DNA of 33,919 nt, taken from Weissella fangxianensis. Its GTDB lineage: Bacteria > Bacillota > Bacilli > Lactobacillales > Lactobacillaceae. Positions 1 to 8,195 of this stretch are shown piece by piece. The notes below the pieces were generated by a model, which saw only the letters and a list, made by a program, of their open reading frames with translations, was not told where the DNA came from and did not search any database. The DNA is taken from the NCBI RefSeq assembly GCF_024718545.1, contig NZ_JAMXDB010000018.1, forward strand, positions 1 to 33,919. The letters are read 5' to 3'. Within the stretch, counting starts at the first letter, position 1; every line of letters starts with the position of its first letter. The position numbers were made by a program, and so were the translations under genes.

Positions 1-72
1 CCGTATTTTATAAGGCGGAATACCTTGTAGATACATTGTGACAGCTTCAATTTGTACTTCTTTTGAAAACAT
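1..72 (-). CDS. Partial ORF at window edge, possibly a transposase-type helix-turn-helix protein
   Basis: Reading the minus strand from an ATG at 72-70 gives 24 open codons (MFSKEVQIEAVTMYLQGIPP, then YKIR) that run off the left edge. A G-rich stretch (GGGG, part of the hairpin at 78-117) lies just upstream and could act as a weak ribosome site. The 'EVQIEAVTMYLQG' pattern resembles the first helix of OrfA/helix-turn-helix proteins of IS3-type elements, but 24 residues cannot establish this and no terminal inverted repeat can be seen. It could equally be an ordinary gene start. Confidence is low. Confidence 0.35.
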   Translation of the reverse strand, partial: MFSKEVQIEAVTMYLQGIPPYKIR

Positions 73-77
73 AGTAA

Positions 78-117
78 AACCCCGTAAGTTTTGGAAATTA
101 CTCCAACTTACGGGGTT
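78..117 (-). terminator. Hairpin terminator downstream of the uracil-DNA glycosylase gene
   Basis: AACCCCGTAAG (78-88) pairs with CTTACGGGGTT (107-117). The pairing continues inward as TTGGA/TCCAA after a 2-nt bulge, giving about 16 bp. On the minus strand it is followed by TTTTAC, a short T-tract. A second small hairpin, CAGATGC-N5-GCATCTG (123-141), lies between it and the stop codon and has no T-run. Confidence 0.6.
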
Positions 118-159
118 CAGTTCAGATGCTCAGCGCATCTGTGCTTTTACTTTGTAATT

Positions 160-747
160 TTACTTTTCGTCCATTAACTCACGTACGCGTGCCTGTAGTC
201 TAGGCACGACATCTGCCTCGAACCACGGATTTTTCCGTAACCAAATATTGTTTCTTGGTGATGGATGAACGATGGGCATAAACTTTGGCTCAAATTCTTG
301 TGAGCGTTTAATGACAGCTGTCATTGTTTCAGATTTTTTGATTGGCAAATAGTAACGTTGTGCATAAGCGCCAACCAAAATAATCAGTGATACTTTTGGC
401 ATATCAGCTAGCATTTTAGGATGCCATTTGTCAGCAAATCCTTTACGTGGTGGCATATCACCACTCTTTCCTTTACCTGGAAAATAGAAATCTAATGGTA
501 GGTTACCAACTTTACCGCTATTGTAAAATTCATCAGCAGTAATTCCCATCCATTCTCGCAAACGATCACCACTTTTATCATTAAATGGTATCCCAGTTTG
601 TTCTACTTTTGCACCAGGTGCCTGACCAATAATCAATATGCGAACATCAGGACCAACTTGATAAACTGGTCCAATACCACGCGCAGTATATGCTTGATTT
701 TGTTCATCGGCCATAATGGCTTGCTTGATATCCAAAAAATCACTCAT
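160..747 (-). CDS. Uracil-DNA glycosylase family protein
   Basis: A 195-residue protein of the UDG fold, likely to remove uracil or a related damaged base from DNA in the cytoplasm. The two family signatures are present: a GQAPG motif near residues 41-45 followed by 'GIPFNDKSGDRLREWMGI' (motif 1 and the pocket), and HPSPRN near residues 161-166 (the motif 2 minor-groove loop). It belongs to the broad family with the 4Fe-4S and Mug-like UDGs, but no cysteine cluster is visible, so it is not a classical iron-sulphur family 4 enzyme. It starts 4 bp after the stop codon of the upstream GH13 gene, so the two are probably co-transcribed. The exact substrate cannot be read from the sequence. Confidence 0.85.
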   Translation of the reverse strand: MSDFLDIKQAIMADEQNQAYTARGIGPVYQVGPDVRILIIGQAPGAKVEQTGIPFNDKSGDRLREWMGITADEFYNSGKVGNLPLDFYFPGKGKSGDMPPRKGFADKWHPKMLADMPKVSLIILVGAYAQRYYLPIKKSETMTAVIKRSQEFEPKFMPIVHPSPRNNIWLRKNPWFEADVVPRLQARVRELMDEK

Positions 748-751
748 TCAT

Positions 752-2443
752 CTAACCTTCTTCTGGTTTATTTCCCAAAACAATTGCACTATATGCGACC
801 ATTTTAACACGTTGCTTAGTTAGTTGCACTTCACCTACTTGTTCCAGAGCGTCCCCCGTCTGAACCAGACTAAAGCGCGCTGATTTTGGACTCAAATTAA
901 CCAGAACAGTCAGTACCTTTTGTCCTAACCGACGTTGGTAACCAACAACTGTTGCAGGCAGTGACCGCATTGGCTGGAAATCACCATTAATGATAACAGG
1001 CTCCCAAGTGGCATCATGATGTAATTCACCTAATGCTTGGTAATAATTTAGAACTGATTGTGGGTCATTTTCTTCAGCAGCAACATTGATACCTTCTCGA
1101 TCAGTTCCCATGGCTAACCATGGCGTTGCATCTGAAAAGCCACCATACTGACTATCGTCCCACTGCATTGGCGTATGGGCATTATCACGTGATTTCTGAT
1201 TAACTGCAAGCAAAGCATCTTCAGATGAGTAACCATCTTGCAAGGCTGTTTCATAATTGTTTATTGATGAGACATCATTAAACTCACCAATACTCTTACG
1301 CTCAAAATTCTTCATACCAATTTCTTGACCTTGGTAAATAAATGGTACCCCTGGCAAGAAATAATACATCGTTCCTAATGCCTTAGCTGCTTGTGGTGTC
1401 TGATATTGTGGGTCAGTCACTAACTTTGACAACACTCTAGGTTGGTCATGATTTTCCAAGACATTTGCTAACGAACCATGGGCAGCTGCCGTTGCCTCCT
1501 GTGCATTAAAGAAAGCATTCCGTAAATCAACTGGTGTCCAGTTAGTACGACCACGATACCACTCATCACCATTTTTCACTTCAATATTCATATATGAAAA
1601 ATCAAATACCATTGAGAAGTAGCCGTCTTCACCAACAAATTTTTCTAATTCAGAATCTGCTAGACCGTATGCTTCACCAACCGTAACTGCATCATATTTG
1701 TCAAAGGTTTCTTGTTTTAATTCGGTCAAGAATTCGCCGACACCTGGACGATTACGCCCCTTCTTCACAACTGAAGCTAAACCATCCACATCATCGGCAG
1801 GAATACTTGCCCAGTCTAAGTCCTTCTTAATATGTGTAATTGCGTCAACGCGGAAGCCAGCCACGCCAAGTTCTAACCACCAATTGATCATGTCATAAAT
1901 GGCACGACGTAATTTTGGATTTTCCCAATTTAAATCAGGTTGTTGTTTGGCAAATGTGTGGAAGTAATAGGTACCCTCTTCACCTGGTACTGGTTCCCAA
2001 GTTGAACCACCAAAAATACTACGCCAATTATTGGGTGCTTCCCCATTATTAGTCTTTTTAAAAATGTAGAAATCTCGGTATGGACTATCAGGATTGGCCA
2101 GGGCATCTTGGAACCACTCATGTTGATCTGATGTGTGGTTAACAACCAAATCCATGATGATTTTAATATCTCTTTTTTTCGCCTCAGCTAACAATGTTTT
2201 GAAATCATCCAATGTACCGAATTGTGGATCAATTGCTTGATAATCAGCAATGTCATACCCCATATCAACCATTGGTGATTTATAGATTGGTGAAATCCAA
2301 ATCATTGTGACACCCAGACTTTTAATATAATCTAGCCGTGAAATAATTCCAGGAATATCCCCAATACCATCATGATTGCTATCCTGAAATGATCTTGGAT
2401 AAACTTGATAAACGACATCATTTTGCCACCATTTCGTTGCCAT
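752..2443 (-). CDS. GH13 alpha-glucosidase (GH13_31-type, maltase/oligo-1,6-glucosidase group)
   Basis: A 563-residue cytoplasmic exo-acting alpha-glucosidase of GH13, normal length for the MalL/DexB/TreC group. Conserved regions seen in order are DLVVNHTS (region I, about residue 98), GFRVDAI (region II with the nucleophile Asp), GEAYG (region III acid/base Glu) and ENHDQPR (region IV). The N-terminal 'NHDGIGDIPGI' calcium-type loop is also present. No signal peptide is visible. The residue after the nucleophile is Ala; characterised 1,6-specific members usually carry Val there, so alpha-1,4 or mixed activity is as likely as isomaltose cleavage. A strong GGGGGA ribosome site precedes the ATG. 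A cre-like palindrome lies about 85 bp upstream. It forms an operon with the downstream UDG gene. Confidence 0.9.
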   Translation of the reverse strand: MATKWWQNDVVYQVYPRSFQDSNHDGIGDIPGIISRLDYIKSLGVTMIWISPIYKSPMVDMGYDIADYQAIDPQFGTLDDFKTLLAEAKKRDIKIIMDLVVNHTSDQHEWFQDALANPDSPYRDFYIFKKTNNGEAPNNWRSIFGGSTWEPVPGEEGTYYFHTFAKQQPDLNWENPKLRRAIYDMINWWLELGVAGFRVDAITHIKKDLDWASIPADDVDGLASVVKKGRNRPGVGEFLTELKQETFDKYDAVTVGEAYGLADSELEKFVGEDGYFSMVFDFSYMNIEVKNGDEWYRGRTNWTPVDLRNAFFNAQEATAAAHGSLANVLENHDQPRVLSKLVTDPQYQTPQAAKALGTMYYFLPGVPFIYQGQEIGMKNFERKSIGEFNDVSSINNYETALQDGYSSEDALLAVNQKSRDNAHTPMQWDDSQYGGFSDATPWLAMGTDREGINVAAEENDPQSVLNYYQALGELHHDATWEPVIINGDFQPMRSLPATVVGYQRRLGQKVLTVLVNLSPKSARFSLVQTGDALEQVGEVQLTKQRVKMVAYSAIVLGNKPEEG

Positions 2444-2521
2444 GAATTAATTTCCCCCGTTAATAATTGTTGTGATTTGTCATTAATTAAAAACTTCCTA
2501 ACACTGTCATGATAACAATTA

Positions 2522-2538
2522 TCGTAAACGTTTATAAT
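2522..2538. promoter_or_regulatory. Cre-like/LacI-family palindrome upstream of the GH13 gene
   Basis: TCGTAAACGTTTATAA is a near-palindrome centred on ACGT. It fits the cre consensus WTGNAANCGNWNNCW with about two mismatches. Its place upstream of a sugar hydrolase suits CcpA or a LacI-family maltose regulator; which one is not decidable here. A second small dyad, GATAA-CAA-TTATC, lies beside it. Confidence 0.45.
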
Positions 2539-2591
2539 GCCTATGAAACAGCATTTGTATCAAATTTGAGGTAACGCTTATTTCTGATTAT

Positions 2592-2640
2592 ATTAAAAGG
2601 CAATCAGTGGTAAACATAGACCCCTGATTGCCTTTTTAAT
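2592..2640 (-). terminator. Terminator of the PTS operon (bidirectional hairpin)
   Basis: ATTAAAAGGCAATCAG pairs with CTGATTGCCTTTTTAAT across a 16-nt loop, with T-tracts on both strands. It lies just after the stop of the IIB gene on the minus strand. Confidence 0.85.
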
Positions 2641-2648
2641 ATCAAAAA

Positions 2649-2936
2649 CTATAATTTTGCTTCAATTTCGTCAAACACTTTCTGTGTCCCAACACCAGTT
2701 AGTAATGAGACCCCATTAATGACCTTATCTTTAATTGCACTTGGTACCATTGTGGTTGAAACGACAATATCATAATCATCATTTTCAATGGCACTAACTT
2801 CATCAGCAATTTTAGATTGTAAGAACTTCACTTGATCAGTTTTTCCGACTGAAGCTAAGTACTCCTTCACTTTACCAGTTGCAATTGTTGATGTTGCAAT
2901 ACCAGTCCCACAAACGACCATTAATGACTTTGTCAT
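2649..2936 (-). CDS. gatB: PTS system galactitol-type EIIB component
   Basis: A 95-residue phosphocarrier domain of the PTS lactose/galactitol IIB fold. The P-loop with the phosphorylatable cysteine is seen as VVCGTGIATS with Cys9. It would take phosphate from the IIA partner and give it to the sugar entering through IIC. It is the last gene of a IIA-IIC-IIB operon, 30 bp after the IIC stop, with a strong AAAGGGGAGAT ribosome site. The family is clear. The substrate (galactitol, another polyol or a pentose/pentitol) is not, because no polyol-phosphate dehydrogenase or aldolase is next to it. Confidence 0.9.
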   Translation of the reverse strand: MTKSLMVVCGTGIATSTIATGKVKEYLASVGKTDQVKFLQSKIADEVSAIENDDYDIVVSTTMVPSAIKDKVINGVSLLTGVGTQKVFDEIEAKL

Positions 2937-2966
2937 GATTATATCTCCCCTTTTACTACAATTAAT

Positions 2967-4304
2967 TTATTGTTGCTCTACTTTTTCTGTTTTCTCAAAC
3001 TTATTTAGCCAAATCATTAGGCCAAGAACAATGACAAAGACAATCGTCATACCGCTCCACGACATGAGTTTTCCTAAGCCCACGATCAGTAAGGTTGTCC
3101 ATGCACCACCATCTATCAAAACTGAAATTGATGTTGCGCCATCCATTGCAAAATGAGCTGATTTTGCTGCCGAGGTCAGTAATGGTGCAATCCATGACGC
3201 AATATACAATGAAACAGCGATATCAATCACACCACCAACAACAATTCTGAATACATTACCACCAAATACAGCTGCCATCACGGCTATCATAAATGGTATC
3301 GTTGCTAAATCTCCAAATGGTAAGACATGATTTCCTGGTAGAATAACCGCGATTAGTAATGAAACCGGTACTAAAATCAATGAAGCAGAAAGAACCGCTT
3401 CTTGACCAACAGCCAAAGCTGAATCCATCCCAATATATAAGTTACGTCCTGGAAAGTGCTTTTGTACCATGGCGTTAGCCGCTTCAGATATCGGTGACAA
3501 ACCTTCCATCAAAATGGCGACCATCCGTGGCATCAAAATCAAAACTGCCGCTGTAGTAATTCCTAAATTCAAAATTTTCGTCAAATCATATTGTGCCAAG
3601 GCACCAATGATAATTCCGATAATCAATCCCATCACAGCTGAATCACCAAAAATCCCTAACTTCTTTTGAATGGTTTCTGGTGTCCAATGGATATTCCTTA
3701 TACCGGGAATACGATCCAATAACCAGTTAATCGGCAAGGCCAGCACAAAACCGGGTGCTGAAATGCCATGTGGAAACGAAATGCCTTCTAAACCATAATG
3801 CTTCTGAATTGTCGGTGCAGACAAATCCGCTAAAAAGTAAAGTAACATCGCATGCACGATCATTGTGAACAGGCCTAAACCAAAGTTATTGGTTGCTGCA
3901 TAGACTAACGATCCTGAAAACGCAATATGCCAATAGTTCCACAAATCAACGTCCAACGTTTTAGTCAAACCAATTACTAACAACACAACGTTCAAAGCTA
4001 CACCAATTGGGATGGCTAAACTGCCTAGCGTTGTCCCATATGAAATGGCTGATGCGGCTGGCCAACCAACATCAATGACATCTAATGATAATCCAAAGTT
4101 TTTAACCATTGCCTGGGCAGCTGGCCCTAAGTTATCAGTTAACAAACCAAGAATTAAGTTCAAACCAGTGAATCCGATACCAATCATCAACGCAGACTTG
4201 AAAGCCTTACCTGGTTTAATTCGTAATACAATCCCAAAAATAAATAGTAATAACGGCAAGAACACTGTTGGACCAGCATCTAATAGCCATTTAATTACCC
4301 CCAT
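2967..4304 (-). CDS. gatC: PTS system galactitol-type EIIC membrane permease
   Basis: A 445-residue integral membrane protein, usual length for the GatC family. It has many hydrophobic segments and typical GatC stretches such as 'LLDAGPTVFLPLLLFIFGI' at the N-terminus, 'PHGISAPGFVLALPINW' in the middle and 'EAANAMVQKHFPGR' followed by 'IGMDSALAVGQ'. It forms the sugar channel of the PTS. The ATG follows GAGAGGG by a few bases and lies 12 bp after the IIA stop, so coupled translation is likely. The genes are ordered IIA-IIC-IIB. Confidence 0.92.
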   Translation of the reverse strand: MGVIKWLLDAGPTVFLPLLLFIFGIVLRIKPGKAFKSALMIGIGFTGLNLILGLLTDNLGPAAQAMVKNFGLSLDVIDVGWPAASAISYGTTLGSLAIPIGVALNVVLLVIGLTKTLDVDLWNYWHIAFSGSLVYAATNNFGLGLFTMIVHAMLLYFLADLSAPTIQKHYGLEGISFPHGISAPGFVLALPINWLLDRIPGIRNIHWTPETIQKKLGIFGDSAVMGLIIGIIIGALAQYDLTKILNLGITTAAVLILMPRMVAILMEGLSPISEAANAMVQKHFPGRNLYIGMDSALAVGQEAVLSASLILVPVSLLIAVILPGNHVLPFGDLATIPFMIAVMAAVFGGNVFRIVVGGVIDIAVSLYIASWIAPLLTSAAKSAHFAMDGATSISVLIDGGAWTTLLIVGLGKLMSWSGMTIVFVIVLGLMIWLNKFEKTEKVEQQ

Positions 4305-4316
4305 AGCTTTCCCTCT

Positions 4317-4766
4317 CTACTCAATTCCCACATTATTTAACGTATCAATAATTTCATCTGTATCTTCAGCTAATAATAATTGTCGAATGCTTGCTTTATC
4401 TTGAATTAACGCTATTAACTTCTGTAGCATGGCCAATTGTGCATGTGTTTCCTTTAATGCCAACATAAATACAAACCTTACTTGAATCCTTTCACCATCC
4501 CCCATTTGAAAAAATGATACGGGTTCACGTAAACGCAATACGCCAAGTTGATCATAATTAACATATTCTGCATCCGTATGTGGCATGGCAATACCAATAT
4601 TGACGGTTGCCAAACCAGTCGGAAAATCAATCTCACGTTTTAAAACTGCTGATTTATAAGAAGTTTTAACTGCCCCGCTCCTAGTCATTTGATCAGCAAC
4701 TTTTCCAAGTGCTTCTTGATTATCAGCCGCAGCTTCATCTAGTAAAATAATTTCATCTGATAGCAT
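4317..4766 (-). CDS. gatA: PTS EIIA component (fructose/mannitol/galactitol type)
   Basis: A 149-residue IIA domain that accepts phosphate from HPr and hands it to IIB. The active histidine is His63 in 'IGIAMPHTDAEYV', the standard 'PH' motif of this superfamily. It is the first gene of the PTS operon. The ribosome site is GGGGATGAG. A perfect cre lies about 40 bp upstream of the ATG, so the operon should be shut off by CcpA when a better sugar is present. No dedicated regulator gene is adjacent. Confidence 0.88.
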   Translation of the reverse strand: MLSDEIILLDEAAADNQEALGKVADQMTRSGAVKTSYKSAVLKREIDFPTGLATVNIGIAMPHTDAEYVNYDQLGVLRLREPVSFFQMGDGERIQVRFVFMLALKETHAQLAMLQKLIALIQDKASIRQLLLAEDTDEIIDTLNNVGIE

Positions 4767-4803
4767 CTATTCTCATCCCCACTAAACATTTCTATAGATG
4801 TTT

Positions 4804-4818
4804 TTGCAAACGCTCTCA
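4804..4818 (+). promoter_or_regulatory. Consensus cre (CcpA site) in front of the PTS operon
   Basis: TTGCAAACGCTCTCA matches WTGNAANCGNWNNCW at every defined position. It sits between a possible minus-strand promoter (a CATAAT -10 candidate near 4836-4841) and the EIIA start, as expected for roadblock or promoter repression. Confidence 0.75.
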
Positions 4819-4997
4819 CTTTAGTTTAGCTAAATTATGCCACTTTAACAACTCAATTAATATTTTTATCATTTAATTTACTTTACTCTGCCAATCATAA
4901 GTATTTTAACTAGATATTATCACTAATAATATTTTCAAAAAGTAACTATCGAATTATTAATGCTGCGCAGCAAGTTGTTCTTAAGTAAAATAAAAAA

Positions 4998-5023
4998 ATG
5001 TCTGACATTGAGGTGTCAGACAT
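4998..5023 (-). terminator. Terminator of xylB (bidirectional)
   Basis: A 10-bp perfect stem ATGTCTGACA/TGTCAGACAT with a 6-nt loop is flanked by A7 on one side and T6 on the other. It lies 9 bp after the xylB stop on the minus strand. Confidence 0.9.
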
Positions 5024-5031
5024 CTTTTTTA

Positions 5032-6528
5032 TTATTTTCTCCTCAAAGCTAACAAATCATGTGATAGCTCGGCTGTTTGTCCATAAATTTTCTTGTATAA
5101 TGCGTAGTATTCACGATAATGCGCCACATTTTCTGGTACCGGTTTGTAAGTTTTACCAAAACTAGTAAACTTATTTGCGGCTTCTTGTACACTATCAAAC
5201 CAACCAAGACCAACAGCTGCTAAGATAGCTGCCCCCATTCCTGGTCCTTGTTCATTTTGAAGTGCTACCACTTTTGTATTAAAAATATCTGCCTGAATTT
5301 GTAACCATAACGATGACTTTGCACCACCACCAATGGCGACAACTGTATCAAAACTTGTACCAGCCGCTTCATAAATTTCAAACAAATCTTTAAATGAATA
5401 GATAATTCCTTCTAGAACTGATCGCACAAAGTCTGCACGGGTCTGTGTCCCATCAACACCAATAAATGCACCACGAATGTCTCCATCCCCACGTTCACCA
5501 ACAATGTATGGCGTAAACAATAGACCATTAGCGCCAATTGTTGACGACTTTGCAGAATCAACCATTTCATCAAACGATATCTCACTAGCAAAGTTTTTCT
5601 TAAACCAAGACAATGAATAGCCAGCTGCCAACGTCACACCCATTGAGTAAAACTTATTAGGAATGGCATGATTGAAGAACGTTACTTTACCATGATAATT
5701 AACATCGGCTGTGTCCTCATACTTCAAGACAACTCCTGAGGTTCCTATCGACGACATGACCATATTTGGTTGCAGAATAGCTGTTCCAACTGCTCCAGCC
5801 GCATTATCAGCTGCTCCACCAATAACCTGTGTCTCAGTGGTTAAACCTGAAAATTCGGCATAAGCATCTGAAATTGATCCAACGTTATCGATTGATTGAA
5901 TAATCTCAGGAAACATATTTGCAGGTAAATCAAATACTTCCTGCACCCGTTTTGACCAAGTACCTGCTGCAACGTCTAAGGCGACTGTCCCTGCTGCATC
6001 AGATATCTCCATTTGTAATTTACCGGTCATACGATAGCGTAAATAATCCTTTGGTGTCACAATTTTATCAATTCGCGAAAATGTCTCTGGCTCATTTTCT
6101 TTTAGCCACAAAATAGCTGGGAGTGTGAAACCTTCTTGTGCACGGTTACGTGTAATATTAATGAACTCATCACCCATTTGCTCATTAATTTTACGAGTCT
6201 GTTTAGATGCACGCGTATCATTCCATAAAATTGCTGGACGAATAATCTTACCTGCTTTATCCAATGTCACTAGTCCATGCATTTGTCCAGAAAATGAAAT
6301 ACCCTTAATTTGTTCCGCCTTTAAGTGGTCATTTAATATCAATCGTACGATAGCGACCGTTGTCCCACTAACCCATTCTTCTGGATTTTGTTCACTATAT
6401 CCCGGTGCGGGTTGTGACAAGGGATAATCATATGCCTCCTGTGCAACGATTGTTCCTTGTCGATCAACAGCTGATACTTTAACTGCCGATGTTCCTAAAT
6501 CGACGCCTAATACAACTTCTTTTGTCAT
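5032..6528 (-). CDS. xylB: Xylulokinase
   Basis: A 498-residue FGGY-family kinase that phosphorylates D-xylulose to D-xylulose-5-phosphate, feeding the phosphoketolase/pentose phosphate route. Visible motifs are 'GVDLGTSAVKVSAVD' (N-terminal ATPase phosphate loop), 'SGQMHGLV' near residues 80-87 (xylulose contact typical of XylB), 'ILWNDTR', 'GGAADNAAGAVG' with the likely catalytic Asp241, and 'IGGGAKSSLWLQI' (C-terminal ATPase motif). The ATG follows GATAGGAAA. It lies 84 bp downstream of xylA with a hairpin between, so its expression may be lower than that of xylA from the same transcript. Confidence 0.96.
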   Translation of the reverse strand: MTKEVVLGVDLGTSAVKVSAVDRQGTIVAQEAYDYPLSQPAPGYSEQNPEEWVSGTTVAIVRLILNDHLKAEQIKGISFSGQMHGLVTLDKAGKIIRPAILWNDTRASKQTRKINEQMGDEFINITRNRAQEGFTLPAILWLKENEPETFSRIDKIVTPKDYLRYRMTGKLQMEISDAAGTVALDVAAGTWSKRVQEVFDLPANMFPEIIQSIDNVGSISDAYAEFSGLTTETQVIGGAADNAAGAVGTAILQPNMVMSSIGTSGVVLKYEDTADVNYHGKVTFFNHAIPNKFYSMGVTLAAGYSLSWFKKNFASEISFDEMVDSAKSSTIGANGLLFTPYIVGERGDGDIRGAFIGVDGTQTRADFVRSVLEGIIYSFKDLFEIYEAAGTSFDTVVAIGGGAKSSLWLQIQADIFNTKVVALQNEQGPGMGAAILAAVGLGWFDSVQEAANKFTSFGKTYKPVPENVAHYREYYALYKKIYGQTAELSHDLLALRRK

Positions 6529-6559
6529 AATTATTTCCTATCTTTTTTATATAAACAAA

Positions 6560-6589
6560 ACGCTCCAATCAGTAATTAGATTGAGGCGT
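6560..6589 (-). terminator. Intercistronic hairpin between xylA and xylB
   Basis: ACGCCTCAATC and GATTGGAGCGT (minus strand) form an 11-bp stem with one mismatch, followed by TTTTGTTTAT. It looks like a leaky terminator or an mRNA-stabilising end that could set the xylA:xylB ratio. Confidence 0.55.
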
Positions 6590-6612
6590 CTTGTGCTTGT
6601 ATCCTGTCAAAT

Positions 6613-7995
6613 TTAGTTAAAAGTTGGACCTAAAACAGAATAAATATAATTATTTAACGTTGCCTTAATTGCCTCAAGGTGTTGTGATTCAACTTTATCA
6701 AAGATTTCATCATTCGTCTTATGAAGAATATAATCTTCAAACGTCTTCAAAGAACCTTCACCATTTTCGAAATCTGCAAAGATACCTTTGTCAAATGATG
6801 CATAACGATCATGCTTAATCTTCTCTAAGAAGCCATCTTCATACATCTTCATCGCAACACGGAAACCAGCCGCATACGTATCCATTCCTGCCATGTGCGC
6901 ATAGAACAAATCTTCTGGCTTAAATGATGCTCGACGTACTTTAGCGTCAAAGTTCAACCCACCCTTAGGTAGACCACCATTCAAAATAAATTCATACATA
7001 ACCAGGCTTGATTCATAAATATCGTTAGGGAATTCATCGATATCCCAACCAGTTTGCTTATCACCCATGTTTGCATCAAGTGAACCTAACAATCCTGCTT
7101 CACGAGCAAAACGTGCTTCGTGCTCATACTTATGGCCAGCCAAGTATGCGTGGTTACCTTCAATATTTAACTTGAAATCCTTTTCCAAACCATATGTTTG
7201 TAGGAATGAAATAGTTGTTTGAACATCTGTATCATATTGGTGATCAGTTGGCTCCTTAGGCTTTGGTTCCAATAACAATTGACCAGTATAACCAATTTCC
7301 TTAGCATAATCACGTGCCATCTTAAAGAATGCGGCAATATGATCTAGTTCACGCTTTGTATCTGTATTTAATAGTGACTCATAACCTTCACGGCCACCCC
7401 AGAAGACATATGATTGTGACCCCAAGCGCTTGGCGATTTCTAGTGAATGCTTGATTTGAGCAGCTGAATAAGCAAAGACATCAGCGAATGGTGTGGTTGC
7501 ACCACCAGCTAAGAAACGCTTATCCGTGAATAATGATGATGTGTTCCAAAGTAATTTCTTACCGGTTTCTTTCATCTTTTGTTCAATCTTATCAACCACT
7601 TTATCCAAATTAGCATTTGTTTCAGCTAATGTCCTTCCTTGTGGTGCCAAATCACGGTCATGGAAGGCAAAGTATTCTAGTCCTAACTTATCCATAAACT
7701 CAAATAAGTAGTCAACTTTTGCTAAAGCATGGTCCATGTCTTCCATGTCATCAACACCATCAACATCCCATGGACGAACAGCAGTACCTTCCCCAAACGG
7801 ATCGACTAAACGCTGGTCCATGGTGTGCCAATAAGCAACTGAGAATTTCAGCCAATCCTTCATTGGTTTTGTTTCACCATTGATTGTAAATTCTTCATCA
7901 GGATTGTAATAGTTATATCCCTTAGTATCTAAGAAATCCAATCCTTTCTTTCCCCCAACATAATCTACTTTTGGAAAATCAAATAATTCAGTCAT
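6613..7995 (-). CDS. xylA: Xylose isomerase
   Basis: Converts D-xylose to D-xylulose in the cytoplasm with two divalent metals. Using the ATG at 7995 the protein has 460 residues, the size of class II isomerases. Key residues fall where expected: His112 in FHDRD, Glu243 in EPKPKEP, Glu279 and His282 in NIEGNHAY, Asp307 in GSLDAN, Asp318 and Asp320 in GWDID, and a further Asp in 'NFDAKVRR'. An in-frame GTG at 8004 lies inside the AGGGGTGA ribosome site, so the ATG nine bases later is the better start. The leader carries the CTAACTC-N6-GAGTTAG palindrome and a xylO-like half site. Confidence 0.97.
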   Translation of the reverse strand: MTELFDFPKVDYVGGKKGLDFLDTKGYNYYNPDEEFTINGETKPMKDWLKFSVAYWHTMDQRLVDPFGEGTAVRPWDVDGVDDMEDMDHALAKVDYLFEFMDKLGLEYFAFHDRDLAPQGRTLAETNANLDKVVDKIEQKMKETGKKLLWNTSSLFTDKRFLAGGATTPFADVFAYSAAQIKHSLEIAKRLGSQSYVFWGGREGYESLLNTDTKRELDHIAAFFKMARDYAKEIGYTGQLLLEPKPKEPTDHQYDTDVQTTISFLQTYGLEKDFKLNIEGNHAYLAGHKYEHEARFAREAGLLGSLDANMGDKQTGWDIDEFPNDIYESSLVMYEFILNGGLPKGGLNFDAKVRRASFKPEDLFYAHMAGMDTYAAGFRVAMKMYEDGFLEKIKHDRYASFDKGIFADFENGEGSLKTFEDYILHKTNDEIFDKVESQHLEAIKATLNNYIYSVLGPTFN

Positions 7996-8019
7996 TTTTT
8001 TCACCCCTATAATGAATAT

Positions 8020-8039
8020 CTAACTCTCGTTTGAGTTAG
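8020..8039. promoter_or_regulatory. Palindrome CTAACTC-N6-GAGTTAG in the xylA leader
   Basis: A perfect 7-bp dyad with a 6-nt spacer ends 25 bp upstream of the xylA ATG, just ahead of the ribosome site. A near-identical dyad occurs at 17376-17395 upstream of the GH51 gene. It may be an operator shared by both modules, or a leader RNA hairpin. Confidence 0.6.
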
Positions 8040-8048
8040 TCTGTTTTA

Positions 8049-8101
8049 TGTACCAACCAACTTACAAGGACTATTTTAGACTGAAATATTAAATTTATCA
8101 A
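8049..8101 (-). promoter_or_regulatory. xylA: xylA promoter with xylO-like half site
   Basis: On the minus strand TTGATA (-35, 8096-8101), a 17-nt spacer and TAAAAT (-10, 8073-8078) form a good promoter. Just downstream is GTAAGTTGGTTGGTACA (8050-8066), which shares the TAAGTTGGTT...GTACA core with the fuller palindrome at the xylT promoter. This is the likely XylR target. Confidence 0.6.
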
Positions 8102-8152
8102 CTGTTTTCTGTCAAAACAACAAACTTTTCTATCATTTAACGACCATAAAAA

Positions 8153-8193
8153 AATAACAATTGCTATAACCACAGGCTATAACAATTGTTATT
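8153..8193 (-). terminator. Terminator of xylR
   Basis: AATAACAATTG (8153-8163) pairs with CAATTGTTATT (8183-8193). The pairing extends inward with one mismatch, and a T-rich tract (TTATTTTTT) follows on the minus strand. Confidence 0.8.
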
Positions 8194-8195
8194 TC

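Noticed and set aside
1-160. Insertion sequence end
   Set aside because: The short ORF at the edge is transposase-like, but the 78-117 hairpin looks like a terminator, and no terminal repeat or target duplication can be seen from one side.
4012-4404. A 130-codon plus-strand ORF
   Set aside because: It lies antisense to the GatC and EIIA genes, lacks a ribosome site and has low-complexity composition typical of shadow frames.
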